Shown here one piece after another: positions 8,501 to 15,856 of a DNA stretch of 64,000 bases (its first letter is position 1; each line of letters starts with the position of its first letter). This DNA comes from Ruminococcus sp. (lineage in GTDB: Bacteria; Bacillota; Clostridia; Oscillospirales; Acutalibacteraceae). Below the pieces are notes generated by a model. The model did no database searches and was not told the origin of the DNA. It saw nothing but the letters and a program-made list of their open reading frames with translations. The stretch lies in NCBI GenBank assembly GCA_004556705.1, contig SFGA01000004.1, positions 1 to 64,000 of the forward strand, given 5' to 3'. Position numbers and translations under genes: made by a program.

Positions 8501-9257
8501 CAATGACACTGCATACTGCCGTTCCGTGATCCTCAGGTGCCCCGTATTCATCATTAGGCGTGCCGCTTTCGGTATTGTTATAATAGGTCCGTAATATTCT
8601 GCCTTCTAAAAACTTGTGGTCATAATATACACCGTTATCTATTACGCCGATTACGACATCTTGCATCGGTATGTTTTCTGCCGATAAATACTCTTGCAAC
8701 CGTTTTGATTGGGTTCTATTTACGCTCCAGTCGCAAAGGTAATCTTTTTCTTCAAGTTCACTTGCAGAAACGGTTTTAACTTTTCTGCCCTGCAATGGAG
8801 CCACAACTTCATCCGGTGCAACGCTTTTCACATTTTTCTCCGCTTTTAGATTTATGTAAGCTTCCATAGTCGTTTCCGGACTTTCATATTGCAAAATATG
8901 AAAGTCCTCAAAGCCGCTGACATGTTCTTTTGCGCCGAACTCGTCAAATTTATCGTTCGCACGGACAATCAATCGGGCTGTCTGAAAATCCTGTAAGGTA
9001 TATTCCAGCTCAGCGCTATTATCGGTTTCATCTGTCGTATCTTCAGCAAAAAACGACTGAATTTGAATAGACTCGTCATTTTCAGGAGTTGTGAATTCTT
9101 TGCCCACATCATATTCCTGCACCAATTTCGTAATACCGTCAATAAAGCTGTCAATATTGCTGCTCTCCTGACTTTCCGCTGCTAAAGTCGTAAATGAACC
9201 CGTAAACAACGATATGACCATCACGAAAGACAGCAGAATACAAATCAATTTTTTCAT
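5541..9257 (-). CDS. cell-surface subtilisin-like protease with LRR and FIVAR-like repeats
   Basis: A 1238-residue secreted, wall-attached S8 serine protease. The order is: signal peptide (1-27); propeptide-like region to about 170; S8 catalytic domain with Asp207 (GVIDNG), His244 (DHGTA) and Ser390 (SGTSFATP); a chitobiase-type segment (YTTDGTYPSLENA, near 500); BspA/LRR_5 leucine-rich repeats (about 570-840); an Ig-like/spacer part; three FIVAR-like helical repeats of about 70 residues (about 980-1185); then SPMTG, a hydrophobic helix and RKKKDD, a sortase-type anchor. All catalytic residues are present. It likely cleaves host or dietary proteins or acts in adhesion. AGAGGTG precedes the start. 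No sortase is nearby. Confidence 0.88.
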   Translation of the reverse strand: MKKLICILLSFVMVISLFTGSFTTLAAESQESSNIDSFIDGITKLVQEYDVGKEFTTPENDESIQIQSFFAEDTTDETDNSAELEYTLQDFQTARLIVRANDKFDEFGAKEHVSGFEDFHILQYESPETTMEAYINLKAEKNVKSVAPDEVVAPLQGRKVKTVSASELEEKDYLCDWSVNRTQSKRLQEYLSAENIPMQDVVIGVIDNGVYYDHKFLEGRILRTYYNNTESGTPNDEYGAPEDHGTAVCSVIVDNTPQNIKIKMFKVLNDNGLAPTSMIASGILEAVERNVDVISISLGYFDKSGLTAKAVRRAYACNIPMFACVSNDSMVNDTVVPANVTECIAVTSSDINGLISEWTTWTYKTDVAAPGEDIAVATMQDKYDIWSGTSFATPCAASLGAILKSVYPNITVDEIDERIKKTAFAIKEFRGYTSAQGQHLDDVYTIFQGAGMVQFCNALGIDKLAVVQTNLEDKTYIGAQLCSMQCTDKNAIILYTTDGTYPSLENAIEYTAPFEVTKRTRIRSVAYYPDTECYSDEIDITPRIHYIDDESRFEINKDGVITKYKGPIQCLYVPETINGISVTGFDSGVFNNNRIIELTLPKTIKEIPENAFSKNTALEYISAEGVTVVCDSAFFYSNLRYAELPNAKELGELSFARIKTFLKGDFSSVEKINTRAFQYSSILYFDGPKVTEISSEAFRMCRQLLWAKFPVCKTLTNSGVYPNGIFYNCHMLLQLEMPLIEYIPKRTFYECQLKEANFPFVTKMDERALCCANLEYIYMPSLLSVPDEAFGGTDSDDSSNPRICILDNAVDIGENAFGESATSRAEFSHLEFAKSLPHTDSKTPCIISLPSTFKECTEDTKGRNYTVYGTKGTYAEQWANENGHTFVEILQDTAVLTQLPEKYTDADGVLTADVIGFNRTYQWYANDTNDNTTGTPIPNATGKEFNPVDYHAKYYYCVVTSTDVGYDSIEIHTGVCENTTFVSADYSEYDKVVVQANALDRSLYTDLTELDEALSADIGGLSNAQQNIVDEQTAKIKAALDNLVLKPADYSRVNEQINTVPEHLEYYTDETINALNKILNGIDYGLDITKQEVVNSYAEQLQNAISALEYKPADYTEYDKAVAKAKGLDKEKYVDFSQVEKELAVDVGGRNITQQEEVDLQTKAILAAIDALEEKPQEQPIINPEQEKTNGSTTPDKPSKNESVISPMTGSETYTGAFITLAALSFATVLLVRKKKDD

Positions 9258-9270
9258 ATGAACACCTCTT

Positions 9271-9310
9271 TACAGTTGAAGCTGTTTTACTTAGAACAGC
9301 TTCAACTGTA
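9271..9310. promoter_or_regulatory. 16-bp perfect inverted repeat before the protease gene
   Basis: TACAGTTGAAGCTGTT (9271-9286) and its exact complement (9295-9310) form a strong hairpin with an 8-base loop. In minus-strand RNA it ends 2 bases before the ribosome-binding site AGAGGTG of the protease gene. It lacks a U tract, so it could be a weak terminator of the upstream small gene, an mRNA stabiliser, or a translational control element. Confidence 0.7.
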
Positions 9311-9325
9311 TATTCAAACACATTA

Positions 9326-9511
9326 TTACTTTAATACTTTAATATAGAAGATGATGAAAAGTAATAGACCTACCAGCGAGAAAATTGTTGTCCCCCATAA
9401 AACAGGAGACGGATTTTGATGTAAAGCAAAGTATTCAAATAAAAGATTCAGCGTCGGTCCGAGACAAACCAATATCATTAAAATCAATGTCGTTATATTA
9501 TATTTTTTCAT
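9326..9511 (-). CDS. small two-helix membrane protein, unknown function
   Basis: A 61-residue protein with two hydrophobic helices: TTLILMILVCLGPTLNLLF (about 7-25) and TTIFSLVGLLLFIIFYIKV (about 41-59), joined by the short loop EYFALHQNPSPVLWG. The start is placed at the ATG at 9511 because AAAAGGGAG sits directly before it. It lies upstream of the surface protease in the same direction, separated only by the inverted repeat at 9271-9310, so the two may be cotranscribed. I recognise no family. Confidence 0.65.
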   Translation of the reverse strand: MKKYNITTLILMILVCLGPTLNLLFEYFALHQNPSPVLWGTTIFSLVGLLLFIIFYIKVLK

Positions 9512-9669
9512 AAAAATACTCCCTTTTAGACTGTTCCCCATATAATATACAACAACTATAAAATGGATTTATATTACAAGATATTTCTAAATACATTAAA
9601 CATTATATTTTTCATTTTGTCAAGGAAATCCGCAAGGAGCTATACACGCAGCTCGGGATAACACTAAAC

Positions 9670-10527
9670 TCAACGATGATTTTCGAAATATTCCTCAGCT
9701 TCTTCGTAAGAGTCAAAATCTTCCTTATAATAATCATAAAAATCGTCGGCGTATTCAAAAGCTTTAACATTATAATATTCTTTATATGACTCTACGGTAT
9801 ACGGTGCATTTGTCGTGGCTTCGTCGGGTGTATCGTCATTTATCAAATCTTTTATATCTATTGACGAAACAATACCGTTCGTGCATTCGACCTTGTAAAT
9901 TTTGCCTTTATAAGCCTTGAATTCATAAGTGTTATGCCTTTCGGTGCAATTTCCCTGCCCGCCATCGCCGCCTTTATCAATATAAAAGCCGTCAAGGCTG
10001 CTCTTTAATACGGTATCCTGCATAAGCTTTTCGGGCATATCCGTATACGGATAATATCTGTTCCTTGAAAGCTTGATTTCTTCTTCGTGAGTGGTTTTTC
10101 GGGTTTTATCAACGCCGATTATCTCATACTTAAAAGCTTCAAATTTTTCCTCTTGCTCCGACGTAAGATTACTGCATTTTGAATTGAGAAAAGCAGCGTA
10201 ATTATACGCTTTCCTGTTCTCGTCGAAAGCAATATGTGCACGGCAATATTCAATCAACGCATCAACATCCTTATAGCCGTCCTTTTTGTTTTTCATTTCA
10301 GACAGCAGGCTTTCCGCTTCGGAATACTGTCCGTTAAGTGTCATTTCAACAGCTCGGTCATATTGTGAAAAGAGCTTGTTTTTAGCAACGTTACTTTTGA
10401 CGGCATGGTGCTGCAATATAGCGACAACAATCAAAGCCAAAGCTAAAATAACACCGACAACTACTCGGATAACAGTTTTAACGGCACTACTATCGTGTGT
10501 GGTTTCATCTATCTCATTGTAAGCCAT
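9670..10527 (-). CDS. single-pass membrane protein with large extracytoplasmic domain
   Basis: A 285-residue protein with an acidic N-terminal cytoplasmic tail, one transmembrane helix (VVVGVILALALIVVAIL, about 27-43) and a polar extracytoplasmic remainder. After the helix comes a helical segment resembling tetratricopeptide arrays (AVEMTLNGQYSEAESLLSEM). The C-terminus is very rich in Asp, Glu and Tyr (EYADDFYDYYKEDFDSYEEAEEYFENH), as in some calcium- or wall-associated tails. No enzyme motif is visible. It probably has its own promoter, duplicated by the element at 10578-10693. Function unknown. Confidence 0.65.
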   Translation of the reverse strand: MAYNEIDETTHDSSAVKTVIRVVVGVILALALIVVAILQHHAVKSNVAKNKLFSQYDRAVEMTLNGQYSEAESLLSEMKNKKDGYKDVDALIEYCRAHIAFDENRKAYNYAAFLNSKCSNLTSEQEEKFEAFKYEIIGVDKTRKTTHEEEIKLSRNRYYPYTDMPEKLMQDTVLKSSLDGFYIDKGGDGGQGNCTERHNTYEFKAYKGKIYKVECTNGIVSSIDIKDLINDDTPDEATTNAPYTVESYKEYYNVKAFEYADDFYDYYKEDFDSYEEAEEYFENHR

Positions 10528-10564
10528 AACAATCCCCTTTCCGATTTTATATTAACTATCATAT

Positions 10565-10706
10565 TTATTATATCATAAATTACTTGTGCGACAGCACAAG
10601 CGGAACGAAGTGAGGGCGGCGACAGCCGCAATTTAGCCATTCAATGTTCTCCGAAACGGTCAAAATCTTTGATTTTGCAAGCGTTTCGTGAGGTTATTAT
10701 ATCATA
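10565..10706. repeat. small palindromic element flanked by 13-bp direct repeats
   Basis: The exact 13-mer TTATTATATCATA occurs at 10565-10577 and at 10694-10706. Between them lie 116 bp made of nested inverted repeats: CTTGTGC/GCACAAG, GCGGC/GCCGC, CAAAATC/GATTTTG and the enclosing CGAAACG/CGTTTCG. This is the pattern of a non-coding miniature mobile element with a target-site duplication. The 13-mer carries the -10 box (TATAAT on the minus strand) of the gene at 9670-10527. Confidence 0.7.
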
Positions 10707-10724
10707 TACATTAAAAATGAACAA
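10696..10724 (-). promoter_or_regulatory. probable promoter of the 285-residue membrane protein gene
   Basis: On the minus strand TTGTTC (10719-10724) and TATAAT (10696-10701) are 17 bp apart. The small element lies between this promoter and the gene and duplicates the -10 box at 10567-10572 as TGATATAAT, without a -35. Confidence 0.55.
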
Positions 10725-10770
10725 TGTATTTGCAAAGCTAAGGCCGTTTTTTTGGACTTAGTATTGCAAA

Positions 10771-10802
10771 AAGGCTTCCGCCTCAAACGAGACAGAAGCC
10801 TT
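10771..10802 (-). terminator. terminator of the flavoprotein/FGGY operon
   Basis: AAGGCTTCTGTCTC and GAGGCGGAAGCCTT pair with a short loop and are followed by TTTTTGC on the minus strand, 50 bp after the last stop codon of the operon. Confidence 0.8.
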
Positions 10803-10852
10803 ATTTTTATGCGTTTATATTTGCGAATACAGAATACAGTTATAGTCTGTTA

Positions 10853-12622
10853 TCAGTCTTTAAGCTCATCAACATACTCGGTATGCTCACGCAAGAACTT
10901 CTTTTCCTCAGGTTTGAGGTCAAGACCGATAGTTCCGCCCGGATTCATAAGATAATCGGGGTCGAAGTAGTTTTTAAGAGTACGGATTACACCGTATTCC
11001 TTCTCGCCGAGATAACCCTCGAGCCACGGAGCAAACATCTTACCGATACCGTGGTGGTGGCTGATAGCAGCGCCGCTCTTCTGAATTGCGTCAAGAATGG
11101 TAGCGTGGTAAGCACGGAACTCTTCCTCATCCTGCATCTTTGTCATAAAGATAAAGTAGAGGTTTGCACCCTGCGGATAGCAGTGCGACATATGAGTTGT
11201 AACGATTGTATTCGGAAGCTTATGACAAACCTCACGAACCTCACGGTGAACACGTCCCATATTTGACCAGTTAACCGTACATTCAAGAGTATCAATCATA
11301 AAGCCGAAGTCCATAAGCGTATCACGAAGATAAGGATCGTTGAAACGTCCCTTTTCCCAGCCCTTACATACATAGCCTGTCATCGGGATACCGCCGTGCT
11401 TAACGGCAATCTTCATAATGTTGTTAGCAACGTTCCTTGAGAAGCCCTTTTCGCCGTCTGTAAAGCCGAGGAAGAGGCAACGTTCAAAGTCCTTATAGCC
11501 CAATTTATCAAGAATAGGCTCAAGCGGTGTTTCGTCAACATTGTAAAGATGGAGCATCAACGAAGTTTCTTCGGGGTCTGAAAGACGGAAAACGGAGGAG
11601 AAGCCGCATTCACACTGCATCATTTCACGACCTGCACGCATTGCTGTTTCCCAATCCTTGAACATATATGAGAAACGCTTTCTGTTCTCGGGCATCCAGC
11701 GGAAAATTTTGAGTGTAACCTCGGTAAGAACGCCGAACGCACCCTCGCCGCCCATCATAATCTGATTGAGGTTAGGACCTGTTGCCTCTCTCGGATAATG
11801 GCTTGTTTCAATTTTACCGATCGGAGTAGCATATTTCTGAGAAACAACGATATCTGCGATAGTACCGTAATATGTACTGTTCTGACCTGCACCACGGGTA
11901 ACAGTCCAGCCGCCTACGGAAGAATACTCAAATGACTGCGGGAAGTGACCGCAGGTATAAGCACGCTTTGCACCGAAAATGGTCTGTGCGTTCTGAAGAG
12001 TTTCCTCAAGCTTCGGACCTGACATACCTGCCTGAACGGTGATTGTCTGATCGGTTTCGTTAAACTTAATAACCTTATTGAAATTACGGCGCATATCAAG
12101 AGAAACACCGCCCTTGATAGGCTCTACGCCTCTTGTAACGGAGGAGCCGCCGCCGTAAACATAAAGCGGAATCTTATTCTTTGTAACATAAGCTACGATT
12201 TTTTCAATCTGCTCGCTTGTTTCGGGGAAAACAACGAGGTCGGGAAGAGAGTCAAAACGACGGTGACGCAAACGCAAAAGGTCGTACATTGTCTGTCCGT
12301 AGGAAACGGCAAGGCGGTCATAGTCGCTCTGCGAAATATTCTTTTCGCCGACGATATTTGCAATAGCCTTTACGTGCTTTTTGTCAATCTTCGGTGCGTG
12401 CTCTGCGCCGAGATTTACGGGATCTAAGCCCAAATCGTCATTGTACTGCTTAAAGTCTTCGTCTTTAAGATTACAACGACCTTTAACATACTTGTAAAGA
12501 CTTTCCTTCGGATATTTGAAGAAATCGGGATTGCCCCAACGAAAAATTGAACGGTAGCTGTCCTCGGGTGCTCTTGTAAGCATCCATTTAGGCTCGAAGC
12601 CCTTATACGGTTTTGTACTCAT
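10853..12622 (-). CDS. FAD-binding oxidase, alkylglycerone-phosphate-synthase-like
   Basis: A 589-residue cytoplasmic flavoprotein of the FAD_binding_4 / FAD-oxidase_C family. The FAD site is visible as PLYVYGGGSSVTRGV with GGVSLDMRRNFNKV (about 150-185) and the later SVGGWTVTRGAGQNSTYYG and MGGEGAFGVLTEVTLKI. The C-terminal part has AAISHHHGIGKMFAPWL with the His triplet typical of alkyl-dihydroxyacetone-phosphate synthases (AGPS), and ends in DPDYLMNPGGTIGL. AGPS swaps an acyl for an alkyl chain on DHAP in ether-lipid synthesis; D-lactate/glycolate-type oxidation is the alternative. It is the last gene of the operon, 2 bp after the kinase gene. The AGPS-like histidines are seen; the reaction is inference. 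Confidence 0.85.
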   Translation of the reverse strand: MSTKPYKGFEPKWMLTRAPEDSYRSIFRWGNPDFFKYPKESLYKYVKGRCNLKDEDFKQYNDDLGLDPVNLGAEHAPKIDKKHVKAIANIVGEKNISQSDYDRLAVSYGQTMYDLLRLRHRRFDSLPDLVVFPETSEQIEKIVAYVTKNKIPLYVYGGGSSVTRGVEPIKGGVSLDMRRNFNKVIKFNETDQTITVQAGMSGPKLEETLQNAQTIFGAKRAYTCGHFPQSFEYSSVGGWTVTRGAGQNSTYYGTIADIVVSQKYATPIGKIETSHYPREATGPNLNQIMMGGEGAFGVLTEVTLKIFRWMPENRKRFSYMFKDWETAMRAGREMMQCECGFSSVFRLSDPEETSLMLHLYNVDETPLEPILDKLGYKDFERCLFLGFTDGEKGFSRNVANNIMKIAVKHGGIPMTGYVCKGWEKGRFNDPYLRDTLMDFGFMIDTLECTVNWSNMGRVHREVREVCHKLPNTIVTTHMSHCYPQGANLYFIFMTKMQDEEEFRAYHATILDAIQKSGAAISHHHGIGKMFAPWLEGYLGEKEYGVIRTLKNYFDPDYLMNPGGTIGLDLKPEEKKFLREHTEYVDELKD

Positions 12623-12624
12623 AA

Positions 12625-14178
12625 TCAGTGTCCTCCTGTTTGAAAATAATGTAAGTATTTTTCTATTGGTCTTAATCTTGCGGCAAGGTGTGAATATGCC
12701 TTGCTGTATATTTTCATATATGTACGGTGATTTTCCTCGTTCGGCATAAACACATCCTTTTGATGTACCATATGAGAAATCGCATCCTCATAGCTGTCGA
12801 ATACACCTTGTGAAAGGAAAGCAACCATTGCACAACCGACTGCACTCGCCTCGTGGGTTTGAATACGGTGAACGGGTAAGCCGAACACATCTGCGGCGAT
12901 TTGGCAAACAACGGGACTGCTTGCTCCGCCTCCGCCTGCATAAAGCTCATTAACCGTGACCTTTGAACGCTTCTGCATTGTATCAAGACCGTGGTACAGC
13001 TCCATGCAGATACCCTCAATTATCGCTCGATACAAGTGATAGCGTGTATGGAAGTCGGAAAATCCGATTATTGCACCGCTTGCGCTCGGGTTTGTAATAC
13101 CCGGAGTCCAGAACGGCTGTAAAATCAGTCCTCCCGAGCCCGCTTCGATATTTTTGATTTTATCGTCAAGGAATCGCTCAACGCAAACGCCCTCTTCGGC
13201 GGCATCGACCTTATCCTTTGACGCAAACTGCTCGATGAACCACGAAATCATCCAAAATCCACGGTAAACCTCAAATTCGGGATTATACATATCATTCGGA
13301 ACTGCCGGATAAGCCGGCATATACGGCTGCGGCTCAAAATATTTCTTGACCGCCATCTGTAAGGTTGAGGTTGTACCGAATGAAATTGCGGCTTGATTTG
13401 ATTTTACCACCGACATACCGATAGTCTCGCAGCCCTTATCAGAGCCTGTTGCGATAAGCGGTAAGCCCTCGGGAATTCCCGTCTTTTCGGACGCTTCCTT
13501 TGTGATTTTTCCTATAACCTCGCCCGACGGGACAAGCTCGCAAAGCTTCTCTGTAGGTACATTGCATACGCAGCGTGTGAGTGCGCTCGGCTTCATCCAA
13601 CAGCGGTTTTTGTAATCGAACGGCACATGACCTATCATATTAGCCGCCGAATCCTTTAGCTCTCCCGTTAAAAGATAGTTGAGATATGACGGAAGCATAA
13701 CGTATTTATCCGTTTTAGCCCATATCTCAGGCTCATTTTGCATAATCCAGTTGCCCGTAGAAGCACGGTAAATCATATCTACCGACTCCTCCATACCGAC
13801 AAGCGAAAAAATTGCTCGCTTATATGCAGGAATTTGCCCGTCAACTTTTGCCTCTCTGTCATCGAGCCATAATATTATGTCACGCAACGGGCGTTTGTCC
13901 TTATCGAGGCAAAGCACCGTGTCACGGATACAGGTAAGGCATACGGCTGTTATGCGGTCAAGCTTATCGGCATTTCTTTCGATAACCTTTTTTGACATTT
14001 CAGCGATTATATTAAAATAAAAATCCGGAGTTTGTTCCGCCCAACCGGGCTGTTTTGATAAATAAGGAACCTTATATTTTTTCTGCTCCTTATCCTCAAA
14101 GCCTCCGCTTTCATTGACAAGTAAACATCGAGCACTCTGTGTGCCGACATCAAAGGTCAGCACAAGTGACTGTTCCAT
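12625..14178 (-). CDS. FGGY-family carbohydrate kinase
   Basis: A 517-residue sugar/polyol kinase of the hexokinase-actin fold. The N-terminal phosphate loop is LTFDVGTQSARCLLVNE (about 7-23). A GSDKGCETIG segment lies mid-protein, and the C-terminal ATPase motif ELYAGGGGASSPVVCQIAADVFGLPV is near 412-437. It would phosphorylate a polyol, ketose or glycerol-like substrate, feeding the neighbouring GlpA/GlpB-like flavoproteins. FGGY substrates cannot be read from motifs alone. It sits between DUF1667 and the AGPS-like gene, within 25 bp of each. Confidence 0.85.
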   Translation of the reverse strand: MEQSLVLTFDVGTQSARCLLVNESGGFEDKEQKKYKVPYLSKQPGWAEQTPDFYFNIIAEMSKKVIERNADKLDRITAVCLTCIRDTVLCLDKDKRPLRDIILWLDDREAKVDGQIPAYKRAIFSLVGMEESVDMIYRASTGNWIMQNEPEIWAKTDKYVMLPSYLNYLLTGELKDSAANMIGHVPFDYKNRCWMKPSALTRCVCNVPTEKLCELVPSGEVIGKITKEASEKTGIPEGLPLIATGSDKGCETIGMSVVKSNQAAISFGTTSTLQMAVKKYFEPQPYMPAYPAVPNDMYNPEFEVYRGFWMISWFIEQFASKDKVDAAEEGVCVERFLDDKIKNIEAGSGGLILQPFWTPGITNPSASGAIIGFSDFHTRYHLYRAIIEGICMELYHGLDTMQKRSKVTVNELYAGGGGASSPVVCQIAADVFGLPVHRIQTHEASAVGCAMVAFLSQGVFDSYEDAISHMVHQKDVFMPNEENHRTYMKIYSKAYSHLAARLRPIEKYLHYFQTGGH

Positions 14179-14201
14179 TAAAATACCCCCCTATTTCTCC
14201 G

Positions 14202-14576
14202 TCAGGTTTCGTTATTCTCGTCTTTTAAGATGTTGCTTGTGGCAATCAAATCCACACCGAGATCAAGAATATTAGGTACAACGACCTCTTCACGTCCGAT
14301 TCGCTTTGAGACGGTAATTCGATTGACCTCACGCATTAAATCAAAGATTTTATTCTTCGGTATAGCTCCCGACACACGAACAGGTAAAACAGGTACCGAA
14401 GGGAAGCTTGTTCGTACTGTCGTGCAAACGGTACGGCGGGGATCGGTCATCTCGTTTATAGCAAATTCTTTGCCCCTTTTGCAGGTGTTACCGGTTACAA
14501 CAAGCTCGTCGCCCTCTGATGTAATCGTCATTCTGCAAGAACGGGGACAAACGATGCAAACTAATTCTTTTGTCAT
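14202..14576 (-). CDS. DUF1667 cysteine-rich protein
   Basis: A 124-residue protein beginning KELVCIVCPRSCRMTI and continuing with GNTCKRGKEFAINEMTDPRRTVCTTV. The CxxCPxxC motif with further cysteines suggests an Fe-S or metal site. This family is regularly found beside GlpA/GlpB-like oxidoreductases and a glycerol-type kinase, and is thought to be an electron-transfer partner of them (inference). The start overlaps the end of the upstream flavoprotein gene by 4 bp, so translation is probably coupled. Confidence 0.85.
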   Translation of the reverse strand: MTKELVCIVCPRSCRMTITSEGDELVVTGNTCKRGKEFAINEMTDPRRTVCTTVRTSFPSVPVLPVRVSGAIPKNKIFDLMREVNRITVSKRIGREEVVVPNILDLGVDLIATSNILKDENNET

Positions 14577-15856
14577 TTTACATCGTCTCCTTTACCGAGT
14601 CTTTCCAACTGAAGTTCTACTCTGCTGTTTTCGTTTAATTCGCAGCCGTCAAAATCTATTGTAAGGTTTTCCATTTCGGGCGGTCGCATAAACGCATATC
14701 GTTTTTTTAGTATTTCCTTACCGTCTGCAAGAATATGGAGAACACAGTTGTTTTCCTCCTCACGAACACGGAAATACAAGTCTGTTTTGCTGTTATCTTC
14801 ATTGAGATTAAGCCTTTGCGGTACAACATAAAGAAGTCCGTCGCCGGGTGTTACCTCAATCAATTTTCTTGCCTTTTTAGAATACTGTGCGGCGGATTTA
14901 CCTGCCTGCTCGGCATTCTGCGAAACATAGTCAACCAAATCGTTGACGTGAAGTGCGTTACCGCAGCTGAACACACCGTCTGTGCTTGTCATACATTGTC
15001 CGTCGCATACAGGACCTTTTGTGCGTGGGTCAAGCTGTACGCCGATTGACTCTGCAAGCTCATTTTCGGGAATAAGACCGACCGACAAAATAAGCGTATC
15101 ACATTCAACACGGGTTTGAGTTCCGGGAATAGGTACCATTTTTTCGTCAACCTTTGAAATTTCAACCGCTTCGAGTCTGTCAACACCAAACACACGGGTT
15201 ACGGTATGCGAAAGATGAAGCGGAATATCGTAATCGTGCAAGCATTGATGAAGGTTTCTTGTAAGTCCCGACGGTGTTGGCTTAGCCTCATACACACCGA
15301 GAACCTTTGCGCCCTCAAGGGTCAAACGACGAGCCATAATAAGACCGATGTCGCCCGAGCCGAGAATTACGCATTTCTTCGCAGGCATAAGTCCGAGAAG
15401 ATTGGTAAAATGCTGAGCTGTTCCTGCTGTGAAAACACCTGCCGGACGTGTGCCGTGAATAAATACCTGCTTTGCGGTACGCTCACGGCAGCCCGTTGCC
15501 AAAACAAGAGCCTTTGTCGTAAAGACCGAAACACCGCTTCTGCCTACCGTATGCACCGAAAAGCTTCCGTCGGCATTTTTATCTATTTTGGTAACAAATG
15601 TCAAGGTACTGTATTCAATATTGCGTTTATAGAGTTCGTCCTCAAAACGCTCTGCATATTCGGGTCCCGAAAGCTGCTCGCCGAAGTGATGAAGTCCGAA
15701 GCCGTCATGAATACACTGCTTGAGGATACCGCCGAGCCTTGCCTCTCTTTCAAGAAGGAGAACCTTTGCTCCGTTGTCGTGTGCGCTGATTGCTGCCGCA
15801 AGACCGGCAGGGCCGCCGCCGACAACAAGCACATCATAGTTTCCCGTCGTCATCAC
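14573..15856 (-). CDS. NAD(P)/FAD-dependent oxidoreductase, GlpB-like partner
   Basis: A 427-residue pyridine-nucleotide-disulfide-type flavoprotein. The first dinucleotide fold is YDVLVVGGGPAGLAAAISAH (about 8-27), the second is CVILGSGDIGLIMARRLTLEGAKV (about 167-190), and a C-terminal FAD contact reads STDGVFSCGNALHVNDLVDYV. It probably passes electrons between the GlpA-like subunit, DUF1667 and NAD(P) or another carrier. It overlaps the upstream gene by 4 bp and the downstream one by 4 bp, so the three genes act as a translational unit. Confidence 0.85.
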   Translation of the reverse strand: MMTTGNYDVLVVGGGPAGLAAAISAHDNGAKVLLLEREARLGGILKQCIHDGFGLHHFGEQLSGPEYAERFEDELYKRNIEYSTLTFVTKIDKNADGSFSVHTVGRSGVSVFTTKALVLATGCRERTAKQVFIHGTRPAGVFTAGTAQHFTNLLGLMPAKKCVILGSGDIGLIMARRLTLEGAKVLGVYEAKPTPSGLTRNLHQCLHDYDIPLHLSHTVTRVFGVDRLEAVEISKVDEKMVPIPGTQTRVECDTLILSVGLIPENELAESIGVQLDPRTKGPVCDGQCMTSTDGVFSCGNALHVNDLVDYVSQNAEQAGKSAAQYSKKARKLIEVTPGDGLLYVVPQRLNLNEDNSKTDLYFRVREEENNCVLHILADGKEILKKRYAFMRPPEMENLTIDFDGCELNENSRVELQLERLGKGDDVK

